This document shows positions 22,828-34,602 of a stretch of 64,000 bases of DNA, piece by piece. Under the pieces are notes generated by a model. The model did no database searches and was not told the origin of the DNA. It worked only from the letters and a program-made list of their open reading frames with translations. Location of the stretch: positions 15,783,501 to 15,847,500 of the forward strand of contig JBAIAC010000006.1 in assembly GCA_037349315.1 (NCBI GenBank). Direction: 5' to 3'. The position numbers and the translations under genes are program-made. Position 1 is the stretch's first letter. The number at the start of each line of letters is the position of its first letter. The DNA is from Chelydra serpentina. Lineage: Eukaryota > Chordata > Testudines > Chelydridae.

Positions 22828-23584
22828 CAGTGGCGTAGCCAGCATGGGATATTTGAGTGGACCCCAACTTCGGGTGGGTGGGCAATTGCGGCAGGGCTGG
22901 GAGGGCCGAAGGAATGGAGGGCCTGCCTCTCCCCAGTCCCCTGCAGCCTGTCTTGCAGGAGGCAGTGGATGGACCCTCTGGCAGGGGGTGCCCCGGGGCC
23001 TCGAGTGTGCACCCAGCTCCGGGAGGAGATACTGCACTCCAGCACGCATGGCTCTCTTCCAGGTCCCACCGCCCCACACGGGGCCCGGCTTCCCCACGTG
23101 GCAACCCTACCTTTTTTGAAGATCTCCTCTAGGGCCACCGGATGCCCACTTACTCGCCCTCCTCCCAGTAGCAGATTAGCCCCTGGGCCAACCTGGGGCC
23201 CTGGAAAAATGGGCACTCTGGCACCTCCACCTGCTCCACCCACCCGGCACTCTTTCCGGGGAGTGGGATGGGAACCTTCTCCACTCCACCCGCCCCCCGC
23301 CCCAACTGTCACTCTAGTTTGGATGTGGGGTCGGGATGCGGGGGCTTGCCCTGCTCCACCCACCCAGCCCCGGCAGGAGCGCCGGGCAGAGCAGAGCAAG
23401 TCCCTGACCCCGCTCCCTGGCTGGTAGAGTGCGACAAGCCTCCGTGCTCTGACCCCACTTCCTGGCAGGAGCCCCGGGTAGGTGGGTGGAGCAGGGCAAG
23501 TGCTGGGACCAGAGCAGAGCCGAGGCCTGGATGCTAACTGGGTAGGCCACTGCCCACCCAGGCCCACCTGTGACTATGCCCCTG
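22828..23584. mobile_element. hAT-type nonautonomous element, GC-rich (757 bp)
   Basis: Ends CAGTGGCGTAGCCA and TGACTATGCCCCTG are imperfect inverted repeats. 8-bp flanks GTGTGAAG (22820-22827) and GTATGAAG (23585-23592) differ at one base. The interior is strongly GC-rich, which produces long spurious open frames on both strands. Confidence 0.85.
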
Positions 23585-23704
23585 GTATGAAGTATGTTGG
23601 AGGGATTCAAGGGGAGCTGAAGGGAGAAGAAATTAGTGCAGTAGAAAAATGACAAGTACCAGTGGCTGGAAGCTGAATAAACTGGAACTAGTCAAATTCA
23701 GACT

Positions 23705-23905
23705 TTAAATAAGATGTGGTGTTTTAATAGTGAGGGTAATTTAAACACTGGAACATCTTGTTGTGGAAAGTGGTGGATTCTCCAACAGTTGATGTCTTTC
23801 AATAAAGATTGTCCTTCAGTATGCAGTATTTCAACAAGAAGTTATGAGTTGGTGCAGAAATTAGTGGCCTGTGTTATGCAGCAGGTCAGACTAGATGATC
23901 TGCTG
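23705..23905 (+). mobile_element. CR1 LINE 3' end
   Basis: Contains 'gtggtggattctccaacag' style sequence, 'ggcctgtgttatgcagcagg' and 'tcagactagatgatctg', the CR1 3' terminus in plus orientation. Confidence 0.75.
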
Positions 23906-24228
23906 TTAACTTTGGTGGGAGGTAGCTGCTTTAATAGTAAATTCCATTATCTTATATTTTCATCCAGGTTTCCAAAACCAGGGTGTTGTGTACAAATGAT
24001 TCTGTCCTATTCACGGCCGTCAGTAGTAACACAAGGTCAAATCTTAATTTCAGTGCCTAAATAATATGATGGTATGGACTACATAAATGCCATTAGCTGT
24101 TTTTAGTGGGGGTTTGTATAGGTCATCATATTTGAAAGACTATTGGAAATGTTACATTTAATAAATATTTTACTTTAATTTTTTATCAGTTGTTCTTGAC
24201 GTGCTATAATTTTGTATCCAAACTGCAG

Positions 24229-24356
24229 GTGTATCGAAACTTAAGAAATCTCGAAAAGTCACTTTGGAGCCCCCCAAACCTGCAAGTCTGGAGCAGGTTC
24301 CAGAGGAGCCATTGGATCTCATACCCCCTCTAGTTGTTGACCATGACAGATTAAAG
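24229..24356 (+). CDS. ATAD2B: ATAD2B internal coding exon
   Basis: This 128-nt exon supplies two bases to a split Gly codon, then 42 codons. It reads through a basic patch (KLKKSRKVTLEPPKP), a Pro/Leu-rich segment and VVDHDRLK. The last motif aligns with LVVDHERLK of ATAD2, just before the conserved C-terminal helices. The acceptor is CTGCAG|GT and the donor AAAG|GTAATG; the exon ends in phase 0, matching the next exon. The frame stays open past the donor by chance. Confidence 0.92.
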
Positions 24357-25095
24357 GTAATGGTATTGAGAACTAAATTTAATAATTACCAGTACCAACC
24401 CTTTTCAAACACCATGGAAGATATTTTTAAACTCTGTACAGAATGTTGTGAAGACCAACTTCCCTTATTTTATACTGCAGAAAGTATAATATTTTCTGTC
24501 AGCATTATCTTTTGAAGATTTTCTTTATCCAGCAGTTTGTATTTAATTAGTGACCACATAACAAAATTGTTAAATACTCATTTGTATCTTACTGCTGTAT
24601 CTGCAGATACAGTAATATATATACATATAAAAGATTTTTAATAATTATGGTATAACAGTTCAGTCCAGTGTTTCCAGTGCAGTTTGTGTAGATACGTTTA
24701 TGCAGTAATAGGGGTTGATGATGTAGTTGTGTGTTTTTTTGTAGGCATCTAACAAAGGAGAGTTTTTTAAGAAGGGCTTTGAATATTTACGGAGAGCTTC
24801 TCCCAAGTGTGAATATGTTTTCCATAAGTGTAGTAATTAGAGAATCTCTACATACTGAAACAAACAAATGTAAAGAAGATCTCTATTAAGAGTTATCTGC
24901 TCTTAAGATTGTTGACAGCAGTTATATTATTTACATACTGAACCATGTTCTTGTTTGGAATATAAAGTATGCTTCTAGCACATTTCTGCTTTGGTCATAA
25001 ACAATTAAATGTAATAATTAATCTCAAACAGATTTCAAGAATGAATATATGAAAAACTTGATTCTTTATTTGTGTTATGTTTTTCCTCTTAACAG
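24357..25095 (+). other. ATAD2B: ATAD2B intron (739 bp)
   Basis: This is a short AT-rich intron between two phase-0 junctions, from donor GTAATG to acceptor CTCTTAACAG. I see no repeats or other features in it. Confidence 0.9.
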
Positions 25096-25224
25096 AAACT
25101 ACTGGATTTGTTGGTTAAGAGAAGTAACAACCTGACTGTTGACCAACTTGAAAGGCTGTACTCACTTCTTAGTCAATGCATCTATCGGCATCGTAAAGAT
25201 TATGACAAATCACAACTTGTAGAG
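25096..25224 (+). CDS. ATAD2B: ATAD2B internal coding exon, conserved C-terminal helical segment
   Basis: This phase-0 exon of 43 codons reads KLLDLLVKRSNNLTVDQLER, then a block containing LYSLLSQCIYRHRKDYDKS and ending QLVE. It is the most diagnostic piece in the window. ATAD2 has a related block (QLE.LYAVISQCIYRHRKDHDKT), while the NNLTVDQLERLYSLL version fits ATAD2B as I remember it. The heptad-like spacing of hydrophobic residues suggests amphipathic helices. Acceptor TTAACAG|AAA, donor GAG|GTAAAG. Confidence 0.95.
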
Positions 25225-25569
25225 GTAAAGTTTTCCAATTTCTCTTGTTTCTCATCTGAATTTTGCAATAGAATGTTGGTAGCAATATTTCTGTATTAAC
25301 TGGTGCAAATTTGAAATCCTCTTTTGAAAACGGTATTAACTACTAAAGATAAAAAGAAACTTGGTGCAATAATGGCTTAAGGAACACAGTGACCATTGGT
25401 TTCTGGTATGACCCAATCCCCCTATCCTTCCCTTGCAAACAATCAAACCCATCCTGGAGTGTCTCTATTTCTGTCTCATTAAATGCTATTTTAGAGAACA
25501 TAACGGATGCAAATGACAAAATCCATAACATTCAGATACAAGACCTGGAGAAGTACTCATTCTCTGGAG

Positions 25570-25984
25570 CAGGGATCTTAAACTCAAATCACCATGCGGA
25601 CTAGTACATTGGCCCGAGGGCTGCATCGCTGACACCTTTTCATACAAAGAAACAAAAGCTGTCCCTACGCCCAGTCCCACCGCCACTTCACCCCTTCCAT
25701 GAAGCCCTGCCCCTGCCCCGCCTCTTCTCTGCCTCCTCCCCTGAGCGCGCGGCTCCCCGCTCCTCCCCACTCCTTCCTGGAAGGTGCTAAGCGCTGCCAA
25801 ACAGCTGTTTGGCATCGGGAAGCCCCTGGAGGTAGGTAGACAAGTGGGGATGCGGCGCACTAGGGGGGTGGGGGGGAGGGGAAGGAGGGAGCTTGGCGGC
25901 CACAGGAAATAATTTGTGGGGGGTGGCATGGAGCTTGGCGGGCCGCAGCAAATAATTCCCCGGGCTGCGTGTTTGAGACCCCTG
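25570..25984. mobile_element. hAT-type MITE (415 bp)
   Basis: Ends CAGGGATCTTAAACTC and GTGTTTGAGACCCCTG, inverted, relate it to the copy at 5789-6094. 8-bp flanks CTCTGGAG (25562-25569) and CTCTAGAG (25985-25992) differ by one base. Confidence 0.85.
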
Positions 25985-26084
25985 CTCTAGAGGGTGAGGG
26001 TAAGGACAAGAATCTGATAGTTTGGGAAAGCAGGTGCTAATGAACTGAGAGTGCCATTAAGAAGCAGGAGTAGCCAAGTAGTCA

Positions 26085-26215
26085 TGCTGGCCCTAACACT
26101 TACTATTGTGGCTGTTGGGTGAGTGACTAATTTCTGTATTCTCTTCTGCAATATGGAGCTAATGCTTGATGATATCTATCTCACACGAGTGCTGTAAAGA
26201 TTAAATTATTTGGCT
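26085..26215 (+). mobile_element. MIR SINE (diverged)
   Basis: 'ttctgcaatatggagctaat' followed by 'atctcacacgagtgctgtaa' and 'agattaaatt' corresponds to the MIR core and 3' part. Confidence 0.5.
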
Positions 26216-27160
26216 TGCTTTGCACTACTGATCTTTTGATGTAAGTAGTAGGTTTGGAATATTTTGACTACTTGGAACTACAGGCTTCTAATGAAACTCA
26301 TCTCAGCCCTTCATTCTTCTGAGGTGCATAAATTAAGTTGTATGCCAACTTCTGTATGTGGCTTTCACGTAAAACACAAAAAGCCGCCTTGGCTCTGTGT
26401 AGTTGTTAAAGATCCCATGATGTGATTGGCAACTTTAGGCACTTGCCCTACTACCCTTGGGCAAAGTCTTTGTGTTTCACCCCATCTTGTCCAGCATGCT
26501 GTGAGCCAGTTGTCTCTGTCACTGCCACCCTTCACCTTAGAAATGTTTGCATTTCAGAAGCCCTATAGCTGAAGAGTTTGTAAAGGTACTTAAGTGCAAT
26601 TAGTGCTTAAATATCTTCCTTTAAAAAGGCTTTTCAGACTGAAGAACATGTCTTTCGCAATAGTCCATTTATAAGATTAGGTTTTTAAAAATACTGGATT
26701 CATTTCTAACCACTGGACCGTAGATGGTTGGTATGAAACATTACATTTTTGTATGATGTGGAAAAAGACTACTACTTTTCAGTGGCCATGTTTCAGATAA
26801 ATGAGTGGCCTTACATCAACAAACAGAAGTATTGCTTGGCAGCAGCTCTGGTCCACCTCTCAGCCTTCCTCATTTAGTAATACATGGAGGGTGTATCAAC
26901 TGAAGCCTGATCTTAATACAGCCGCATCTTCCCATTAACCATCAACAAGGAAAACTGTTTTCTGCATTAATGCTTCTTTGATTATTCTCCCACTTATTGT
27001 TTTCCATCCACTAGCAGAAATGGTTAACAGAATTGTCTATTTTCTTATAAATTATTTGTTCAGGTTTAAAAGAAAATCATAGTAGATCTGATTATATAAC
27101 ACTAACTTTATTTCTGTTGCTGTATATTTATATATAATTAATGCTTGGTGTCTCTTGCAG

Positions 27161-27202
27161 GAAATGGAAAGAACAGTTCATATGTTTGAAACATTCCTGT
27201 GA
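27161..27202 (+). CDS. ATAD2B: ATAD2B terminal coding exon
   Basis: The last 13 codons (EMERTVHMFETFL) and a TGA stop follow a strong acceptor in phase 0. This ending differs from the ATAD2 C-terminus, which as I remember it ends in a Cys/Ser-rich tail, and it supports ATAD2B. Together the four exons give about 334 residues. If the turtle protein is near the roughly 1,450-residue length I recall for ATAD2B, they represent about the last quarter of it. The AAA+ modules and bromodomain are outside the window. Confidence 0.93.
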   Translation, partial: EMERTVHMFETFL

Positions 27203-27418
27203 TCTCTTTGAGATGGGTGGGTTTATCCTCTTAAACTGCTCATGGGAGAGCAGTCTTCTGAGCCATTCGATTTCCAATTGCACCAAGTATGTGCAGAGCC
27301 TTGGTCTTAAGTGCTCGCTCTCTTTCTTTCTGTTAAATTTGGTGCTATTGTCTCAGGTACCTGAAACCAACCAGCCTACAAGAACCAAACAGAACTTCAG
27401 ACAGTTGTATCCGATATA

Positions 27419-27424
27419 AATAAA
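27419..27424 (+). promoter_or_regulatory. Possible proximal poly(A) signal of ATAD2B
   Basis: Canonical AATAAA about 217 nt after the stop codon. It would give a very short 3' UTR if used. Confidence 0.35.
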
Positions 27425-29295
27425 GAATACAACACCCCAGCTTGGAGATTTTTGGTGCTACAGAAACTGCTCTCATTTCTGCTCCTGTTCTCTGTACATG
27501 CATTATATTTTGGGAAACTTCAGATACAGTGGAGCAGACCAACAAACACAAAAAAACTGGATAGAGCAGATCTAACTAGGTTGAATTTTTTTAAATGGAC
27601 AACTTTTTAAATTTTCCTTTTCAATTTTTTTTCTTGTTCTCTGGGGTAATGGACAGAAACCTGTTTCAAAGTTGGCAGTGCTGCATTGTGGTAGGAAACT
27701 TGAGTAACTGGATGTACAGTAATTTGAAAACGAGGCTCTCTAGAACTGCCTTTAATGTGCCTTTTTAGTCAATTGAGAAAGATAAGGCTATTCAAATGGT
27801 TGGGCTTGTAGCAAATGGCAGAGTTAGAAAGCTGTCTTCAGAATGAAGAGCTCCAAAAGGATGATTTGATTTCCTCATCATTGAATGGCAACCAGTATTA
27901 TGGTTCTAAAATGCCTGTCTTACTCTACAGAACTAAACTAAGACACACTGAAAAAAGCAACACACTTTACCAAAACAGTGAAATTCCTTTATTCTAGTGG
28001 TATATTTATGTTACAGAAATAAACTACACAGTGAAACTCTTATATGTTGCTGAAAACGAAGTGAAAAGAATATTCATTAAGGGGGCTATTCTTTTTTCCC
28101 ATGATTCTATTTATTTGTTGTCCATTTTGAGTTCTTAGAAACAAAAGATGTTTAATTCTGGCAGGTTTCTTGCTGAAGTTTTGTTTTTATTAAAGCTAAG
28201 ACTTGCTGAATGGACATAGAAAGGAGAGACAGTTAGCCAAAAGTCCTGGAGCCCTAGCTCACTGTAAGTACAATTTAATCCAGGCTCCCACACCTTGGGC
28301 CATGTATAGCAGTATTAATGTGGGATGGGGGGAGGGAGGGGAAGATGCTTTATATTATCATTGGCCATTTGTGGACCTCTGAACTGGGCTGTGTGGATTG
28401 CAGTTCTCTGTAGCTGAATAGTGAGTGTATCAGTAGTTCAAAACCTTCCTTTTTGGAAATTGGAGACACACAATCTAGGCAGTTGCAAGGGGCAAGGACG
28501 TTGCAGTAAAAGTCTTATCACAGGCTCAGTGTTAAAACATTACCTGGGCTGATTTGTTTCAGACAAATAAATAGAAAATGTTGTAGACAGGTTGGCTGAT
28601 GTTACCATATGTTACCGTTCATTAAAACTGTTGTATGTAGCTGCAGGAGAGTCTTTCCAAAATATGCAACACGTGTTTTGTTTTTAATTAGAGAAAACAG
28701 TCTTGGACTACTGCAGAGATACTGAGCTACCTCAGCTTTTTCTATTTTAGTTACCAACAGTGTTTACGGAGAACTGTAACACTCTCTGCTACCGTTTACA
28801 TGCTGAAGCTAAGGTACTTGTCTCCATGTCTTTGGCTAGTTGTAGTATGCCACTGCAGAATAACAAACTTGGGCCTTGGGCTACTGCAGTAATCCAAAGT
28901 GCTTCTTTGTATTTTATGTTTAAGCCTTCTAATTCTAGTTTGACCTTTCCCCCCCGCCCCAAAATGCCACTTGTTTTCTTAATATCTAAGAGAAAAAAGT
29001 TTGAAGGCTTAGTATGCATCTAGTCATACTATTCTAAATGAAACCCATGTAGAAACACTGTATATTTTGGTGAGAAAGTGCGATTAAAAAATAACAAAAA
29101 ACAAACAACCCAACTAAAACCCCACATTTCAAACAACGTGTTCTTTGCTCTCTCAGATTTGATTATGGGGATTTTTTTTCATGTTTCCTTTAGTATTTAT
29201 TACCATCATTCCTGTTTCAGATATTTTGCTGTCTGGTACATTAATAACAATTTTGTATTTTGATGGAAATTGTTACAATCTTTAAGATTTGATTA

Positions 29296-29301
29296 AATAA
29301 A
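29296..29301 (+). promoter_or_regulatory. Possible middle poly(A) signal of ATAD2B
   Basis: AATAAA in an AT-rich context, followed by T-rich sequence. Another AATAAA lies at 29973-29978. Confidence 0.35.
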
Positions 29302-30649
29302 ATGTAGCAGATTTTTTGTAGCAAGTTTCTGGTAAAGGAGTTTTTTGCAAGTCTCAGGTTCTTGCTGCAGCATTTTTTTTAGAAAAAAATATTTATTCCA
29401 GTTTCACTTATTCAGAGAAGTATTTGTTCAGGTAGTAGCAGGACTTGTGAAAGGTAAAACTGCATACATTTTTAACATGTTGCTAAATTTGTATGAATTA
29501 AACAATTGAGTTTTTAGTTATCAGTGAGTTTGACAAGCAAATATAAGCTCACGCCTAGCATTAAAGCTCACGCCTAGATTAAAATGCTTCCAACAGGTCA
29601 GTTCTTTTTAAAATAACTTTTAATAGTCATTAAGAGTTGATATGGAAACTGAAAGGTGCAACTTTACTAATTGAGGAGCTGCAACTTCAATATTTTAGGT
29701 CTTTTGAAAAGAATTAGCCAATCTAAATGTGTTTTTCTTGGGTAAAATTATACCTGCCTTTCTGGCCCAAATAACCACATTACTACATCAGTTTCCCCCC
29801 CACCCCCTTTACAGATGCCTGGTGGTATAGAGTTAAAGCAGCTGTTAATCTATCCATGTGGTCTAAACTTGTTTACTGTTTGTACATCTTTAATTTTTAT
29901 TTTGCCGTATAGCACTGGCAAGGATTTGTACAAATCGACCTCTGTTCCTTGTTTTCTGATGTGAAAATTGCAAATAAACTCCTGTGCAAGGCTTTGTTCT
30001 TGGGTCGGTAAAGTGTGGCACAGCCAGGTGGAGGTAAATTTTGTGGGCCATTGGGACTGTATTGGAGGTAGTGGAACTGTTCTAGGGTGAAGTTGGTGGC
30101 TGTGGAGTTAATAGTATTTGCAAGCTTGAATCTCACCTGTGATTAATTTTTGTTTGTTTTGTCTCCTTTTGTATTGTTGATTTTTCTCATATGCCAATGT
30201 ATTTATAGGATTACTGGTTTTTTTGTATTACCTTGTCTTCCCATTTTTTGATTACGTTGGTGGGTCAGCTCTGGCTTTTATATTCAATATATTGAATGTC
30301 AGGTCCTGTAGCTGATAGTCATTATTTTATTTTATTGTTTGTAATCACAACATAAGCTTGAATTCAGGCTTGTACCTGCATCTTGTGTATCTTGTACATT
30401 GGGTTATTTAGACATCGGGGAGTCCCATTGTTTGGTTAATGTATGTCTACTTTGTGGATTAAGTAGACTTCTTTCATCAACTATGGTATATTTTGGATTC
30501 TATAGTTTTATTCAGAATTGTGTTAAAATTGATGTTTTGCATTTTAACTTCATTTTACATTAGTCTGAAGTAAGTTATTTAATTTTTGAACTTCTGGAAA
30601 TTTTGAACATTTTACTGTAATTTGTAATATAACTGCTGTGAAATACTTG

Positions 30650-30655
30650 AATAAA
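30650..30655 (+). promoter_or_regulatory. Probable distal poly(A) signal of ATAD2B
   Basis: AATAAA about 3.45 kb after the stop, at the end of a repeat-free AU-rich tract. It is followed within 50 nt by a GT/T-rich stretch that could be the downstream element. Confidence 0.5.
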
Positions 30656-31849
30656 GATGACAAGAAAAACATGGCTTTAGTTCCATTAAAAATGTTATTG
30701 TATTTCAATGAAATGGTAATCTCCTAACTCAATGTCAGCCTTTTTCAAGCCAGAGATTTCATTGATGTTTCAGTAGGCATAATTTAATTCTGGGATCTCA
30801 CTGCTTGGTTGTTTAGGCAGTAACTTTGCTCTCAGTGTTTGCCTGTTAAAGGAAAACATTCACTTTTAATTTTGGCTAACTATTTGAAATTTGCAGTGTG
30901 GATTATAATTAAATAACCTCACTTAGAAAAATCTCCCTACTGTTAGGAAACTAGCTCAGTTAAATTGTAGGGTAATGGCAAGTGGGTAGTGCTGCTTTGC
31001 TGTACATTAGCATCAAAGTGGGGCCATTGATTTCTTTTGTCTCACAGTCCTTTCCCCAGATGAACTTTTTCTTCCTATGTAATGAACATTTTTCATTTCT
31101 CCAAATTATTTTAACGTTTTGGAGTGGTTTAGTTAATTTAAAGCTAAAATTCTAACTCAACCCAGGTTACCGATATGCTTCTAACAGACTCCAAGATTAT
31201 TTTTAGAAATCCAAGCTGAAATACAATTTGGGACAACCTGTCAGTATAGAGATTACGTAAATCAAGTGTTACCCAGTCTTTGCCCAACTGAGAGCTATAT
31301 GAGCAACTTACTTGCTAGAAGGCTATGTGTAATTTATATAACATGGAGCCGATATAGATGTGTAGTTCCTTAGGATTATGCTTAGTTCTAGGAATTGGCA
31401 TACTGATTTTTTGATCCTGTTCCCGCTTTTACCTTGTGTTTCGGGAATACAAAGTTCCTGTTCATCTGAAGAGGACGTGGGGTAAGAAGGTTGATACCAT
31501 CTTATTTCAGGTCTGAGTCTCCCATTCTGCTTTTATACGCCAATCCAATAGTTTAGATAGATTTCAAGTGCCATTCTTTTGGCAAACAGTAACTTCAGGG
31601 GGATCAGAATAGAGAGTTGACCAGTTGGAGGTACACTCAGGTCCTACAACATGTTTGTGTCTACTGCTCTGGTGTAAAAGGAATGAAACTTGTTCTTTGC
31701 TGATGTGAGCACAGCTCTTGAAATTACATTTGTTTTGTTTTACCTGGTGTCTCCATGAGTAAAGAGCACTGAAAATTTTTGTCTCCTCTACTTCACTGTG
31801 ACTGGAATCACAAATGCCTGTCCTGAGTAGATCTTGCAATTGAGACTGA

Positions 31850-31932
31850 TGGCAGTTCTGTGGCCTGCAATGGGTAGGAGGTTGGACTAGATGATCATGA
31901 TGGTTCCCTTCTGACCTTAACACCTATGAGTC
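31850..31932 (+). mobile_element. CR1 LINE 3' end (short)
   Basis: 'gttggactagatgatcatga' followed by 'ggttcccttctgaccttaac' is the plus-oriented CR1 terminus. Confidence 0.75.
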
Positions 31933-32209
31933 CAAGTTCTATATATACATCGCCACGTTTGAGAGAGCAGAATGATTTGAGGTCAGTTTGGGGTTTAACT
32001 CTTGACAGTAGCCTTTTAAACTACTATTTAATGGATAGGTGGCCATAAAAACAATCATTCAGCACAAATTGGACCTTCTCTTGAACTGGATATGGTTCAC
32101 CTGGGAGTGCAAGTGCAATTCAGTGAAACAGGAACTATCCATATATAACCTGATGGCTGTCTCAAACTGTGTGCTGTTGGAGGCATTGTGATCTCAAGCA
32201 CATACTGGT

Positions 32210-32350
32210 GCTGCTGGATTCTGTTCCCAGTTCTGCACTGACTCGGGTGACTTTTGTCTTACCCATCTGCAAAACAGGGATATCATCTGCCTTGTAGGGA
32301 AATTGTCAGATGTAGTAAATGTTTGTAAAGTGCTTTGATATCTTTGAATG
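32210..32350 (+). mobile_element. MIR SINE (diverged)
   Basis: 'acccatctgcaaaacaggga', 'tatcatctgccttgtaggg' and 'gtttgtaaagtgctttgata' follow MIR 3' order. Confidence 0.6.
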
Positions 32351-33989
32351 AATGATACTTCAGAAGCAGTAAGCAGTAGCTTGGTTGTGGCTGTCATAGT
32401 TGAGTTATAAAACGATTCCATTAAAACCCTGTTGGCTCATGTGAATATTTGACTAGTATAAACTGTTTGGGCTCAAGTTTTCCATGCTTGGTCTCTGTCT
32501 TGAATGAAGTTCTTTGGAAAATATGAGCAAAGTCTGACCCCTGACACTGCATGCACTGTCTTCACCATTTCCTCCTTCAAATTCTTCTGTAAGCCTTATT
32601 TATTACAAGAGGCATATAACCTCTCTTCATGAAATGTTAACTAAACAGGCGATGGTTTAAAAAACAAAATTACTCTGCTAAAATCATGAAAATGACCATA
32701 TACATGTGAGCTTCTGCTCTGTTTCCTTCTGTAAACTATCTGTTTAGATTGCAGACTCTTCAGGCCAGAGACCTGAATTTTAAACTTGGACTAGCATCCT
32801 CCGTGTGTAGCACATCGGGTTTCATTTAGGAGATTACTGGTAGAAAACTATACTGAGCAGGCACAATGAGGGCGAGAGCGTGTGTGTCCGTCCTGCTGAT
32901 ACCACCTCAGCAAGTACTACGATAGGATGGCACCAGCAAGGGTTCCCCTAACTCCCAACCACAATCCTTGTTCTGTTGACAGACACCCTCCCCCTACCCA
33001 GGATCAAACTTCTCGGTTAAGATGAATGGGGCAGTTCACACCTGTTGGAGCCATTGCTTCAAGCTGTCTACAGAGTCAGGAGAGGCTTAGATAGACTCAA
33101 GTAATATTTTCAAGAGTTTCTTTACAACTGTGAAGTCTAGGTGGGGGGAAAAAAATTGTAATGACGGCTGAGATTCTGTTGACTTGTGACTCCAGCAGTT
33201 GAGTCCCTTGGCATCAGCCTATTGAGCCTAGGCCTTAATCTAGCCCTGCACATAAACTGATATAAAAGGAATTTACGAGATCTGGAAGCAAAATAGTTGC
33301 TAAGCAAGAAGTTTGTGAACTGGTGAAGTAAAATGCGTCACTTTTTTTTCTTTTGTTTAAAACAAATCAAAACCTCAATACTTCATTGTGGGTGCACAAT
33401 TAAAATGGAAAAGAATCAGGAAATTAGTTTTGACAGTTGTTAATCCAGCCACTGTTGCATTTCTACATGTATGACTTTTTTGTTAAATATATAATTTAAT
33501 ATATGTTATGCTCACTTAGACTCCCTGGAAGGTGCCCAGTTTGTTTCAGTTCAACCCAATAACAGTGAATGGGAATGACCACTGCTAAATTCCATTTACA
33601 GTGTGGCCACCTTTGAATAATGTCGTAGCATTAAATAATACTTTAATAGTAGGGAAATTCTAAGGCTATTTTTAAAATATAAAAGTTGCTAAATAAAGAT
33701 TAAAAATAGTTGTTCTATTTAAGTGGGATGGCAAATTCATCCCAGGTTGTCCCAGTAAAGAGAGTGCTACTCTACCATTCTACTAGTCAGACTTCTCTGA
33801 TGAGCTATAAACAATGGTTTTATCCCAGCTCAACTCCATTTTCCCATCCCACTCAGAAGTCATAGGTTTGTTAGAGCAGAAGGGGGTGGGGAAGGGGAAG
33901 GTAGTGGAGTGGAGACTTTAGTAACTGATGGCATCAACAAAAGTAACTGGCCTATTGCACATACGTTGAGAAGAAAATCCTGAGTCAGA

Positions 33990-34092
33990 GATTAAATTCA
34001 TCCTAGGCCATTTAAGGATCTAGCTGAAGCAATCTTGGAGCTGTTAAATTATTCCAAGATCAATGGTTTGCTGTCAAACTGGGAGGACGTAT
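33990..34092 (+). mobile_element. CR1 LINE copy, part left of the LTR (tentative)
   Basis: Joining 34092 to 34603+4 across the LTR restores CR1-like reading around 'ggaggacgtat / ctagtggcacccc'. Start is approximate. Confidence 0.5.
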
Positions 34093-34602
34093 TGTTGTGG
34101 AGAAATTAACCACACATTATATTTGGATCAGAATTGCCTGAGGCTCCTTTATTTTATACGAGCATATATGCAAGGAGAGTCAGCATAGCCCCATGCAAGG
34201 TGGCAAGCTGCTTTGCCCTCCTTAAACTTTAACCAGCTTATAAAGGTTAAAACCGCAGACAAATTACACATACTTCCGTATTAATTACCTTATTTGAAAT
34301 ACATTGCAAATTCAATGCAGGTCAAAAGCAAAGCCAGCAAAACGAACATTTTTCATATTTTGGCTTTTCCTGTTATTCACTATCTACCCTTTTTCCTAAC
34401 TGCGGTTATCTATTTCTTAGACTTTTGCTATTTCAAATAGTTTTGTTTGGGGACTTTTCCACTTCTGCCTTTTCCCTCCTTCCTCCTATACACAAAAACA
34501 AGCTGAACCAAAGTTCAACACAGCCTAGCAACAAGCTTATCCAAAGTTTTAAGGCCCACACAGCTTGGCCAAAGTTCTGGGCTCCCCAGGTTTTCCTTCA
34601 CA
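34093..34602 (-). mobile_element. Solo LTR inserted in CR1, with 4-bp target duplication
   Basis: 510-bp block with TG...CA ends (TGTTGTGGAG...TCCTTCACA) and GTAT on both sides (34089-34092, 34603-34606). Minus-strand AATAAA (plus TTTATT near 34149) sits where an LTR poly(A) signal would, favouring minus orientation. No internal genes. Confidence 0.7.

Larger units (their letters stand above)
11126..24228 (+). other. ATAD2B: ATAD2B intron, repeat-rich (13.1 kb)
   Basis: The intron runs from donor GTATGG at 11126 to acceptor AACTGCAG at 24221-24228. It holds a Penelope-like 3' end, an L2-like fragment, a palindromic MITE, a DIRS retroelement split by a CR1, a hAT of about 0.75 kb and a CR1 end. 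The stretches 11126-11700, 12880-13137, 13421-14040, 20930-21855 and 22335-22825 show nothing I recognise. Confidence 0.85.
25225..27160 (+). other. ATAD2B: Last ATAD2B intron
   Basis: This 1.9-kb intron ends in acceptor TCTCTTGCAG at 27151-27160. It carries one hAT MITE (25570-25984) and one weak MIR (about 26085-26215). The remainder, 26216-27130, looks unremarkable. Confidence 0.9.
27203..30680 (+). other. ATAD2B: Probable ATAD2B 3' UTR
   Basis: About 3.5 kb after the stop is AU-rich and free of recognisable CR1, hAT or DIRS sequence, in contrast to the flanks. It contains AATAAA at 27419, 29296, 29973 and 30650; the last is followed by A-rich then U-rich sequence. I infer that this is 3' UTR with possible alternative ends. 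Transcript data would set the true end. Confidence 0.6.

Noticed and set aside
22773..23567. 264-codon open frame on the minus strand
   Set aside because: It lies within a GC-rich hAT with inverted ends and 8-bp duplication; the composition is Gly/Pro/Arg-rich, and frames on both strands are equally open.
10421..27202. Gene could be ATAD2 rather than ATAD2B
   Set aside because: The NNLTVDQLERLYSLL block, the ending HMFETFL and the KLHL29 neighbour fit ATAD2B better than the ATAD2 C-terminus.
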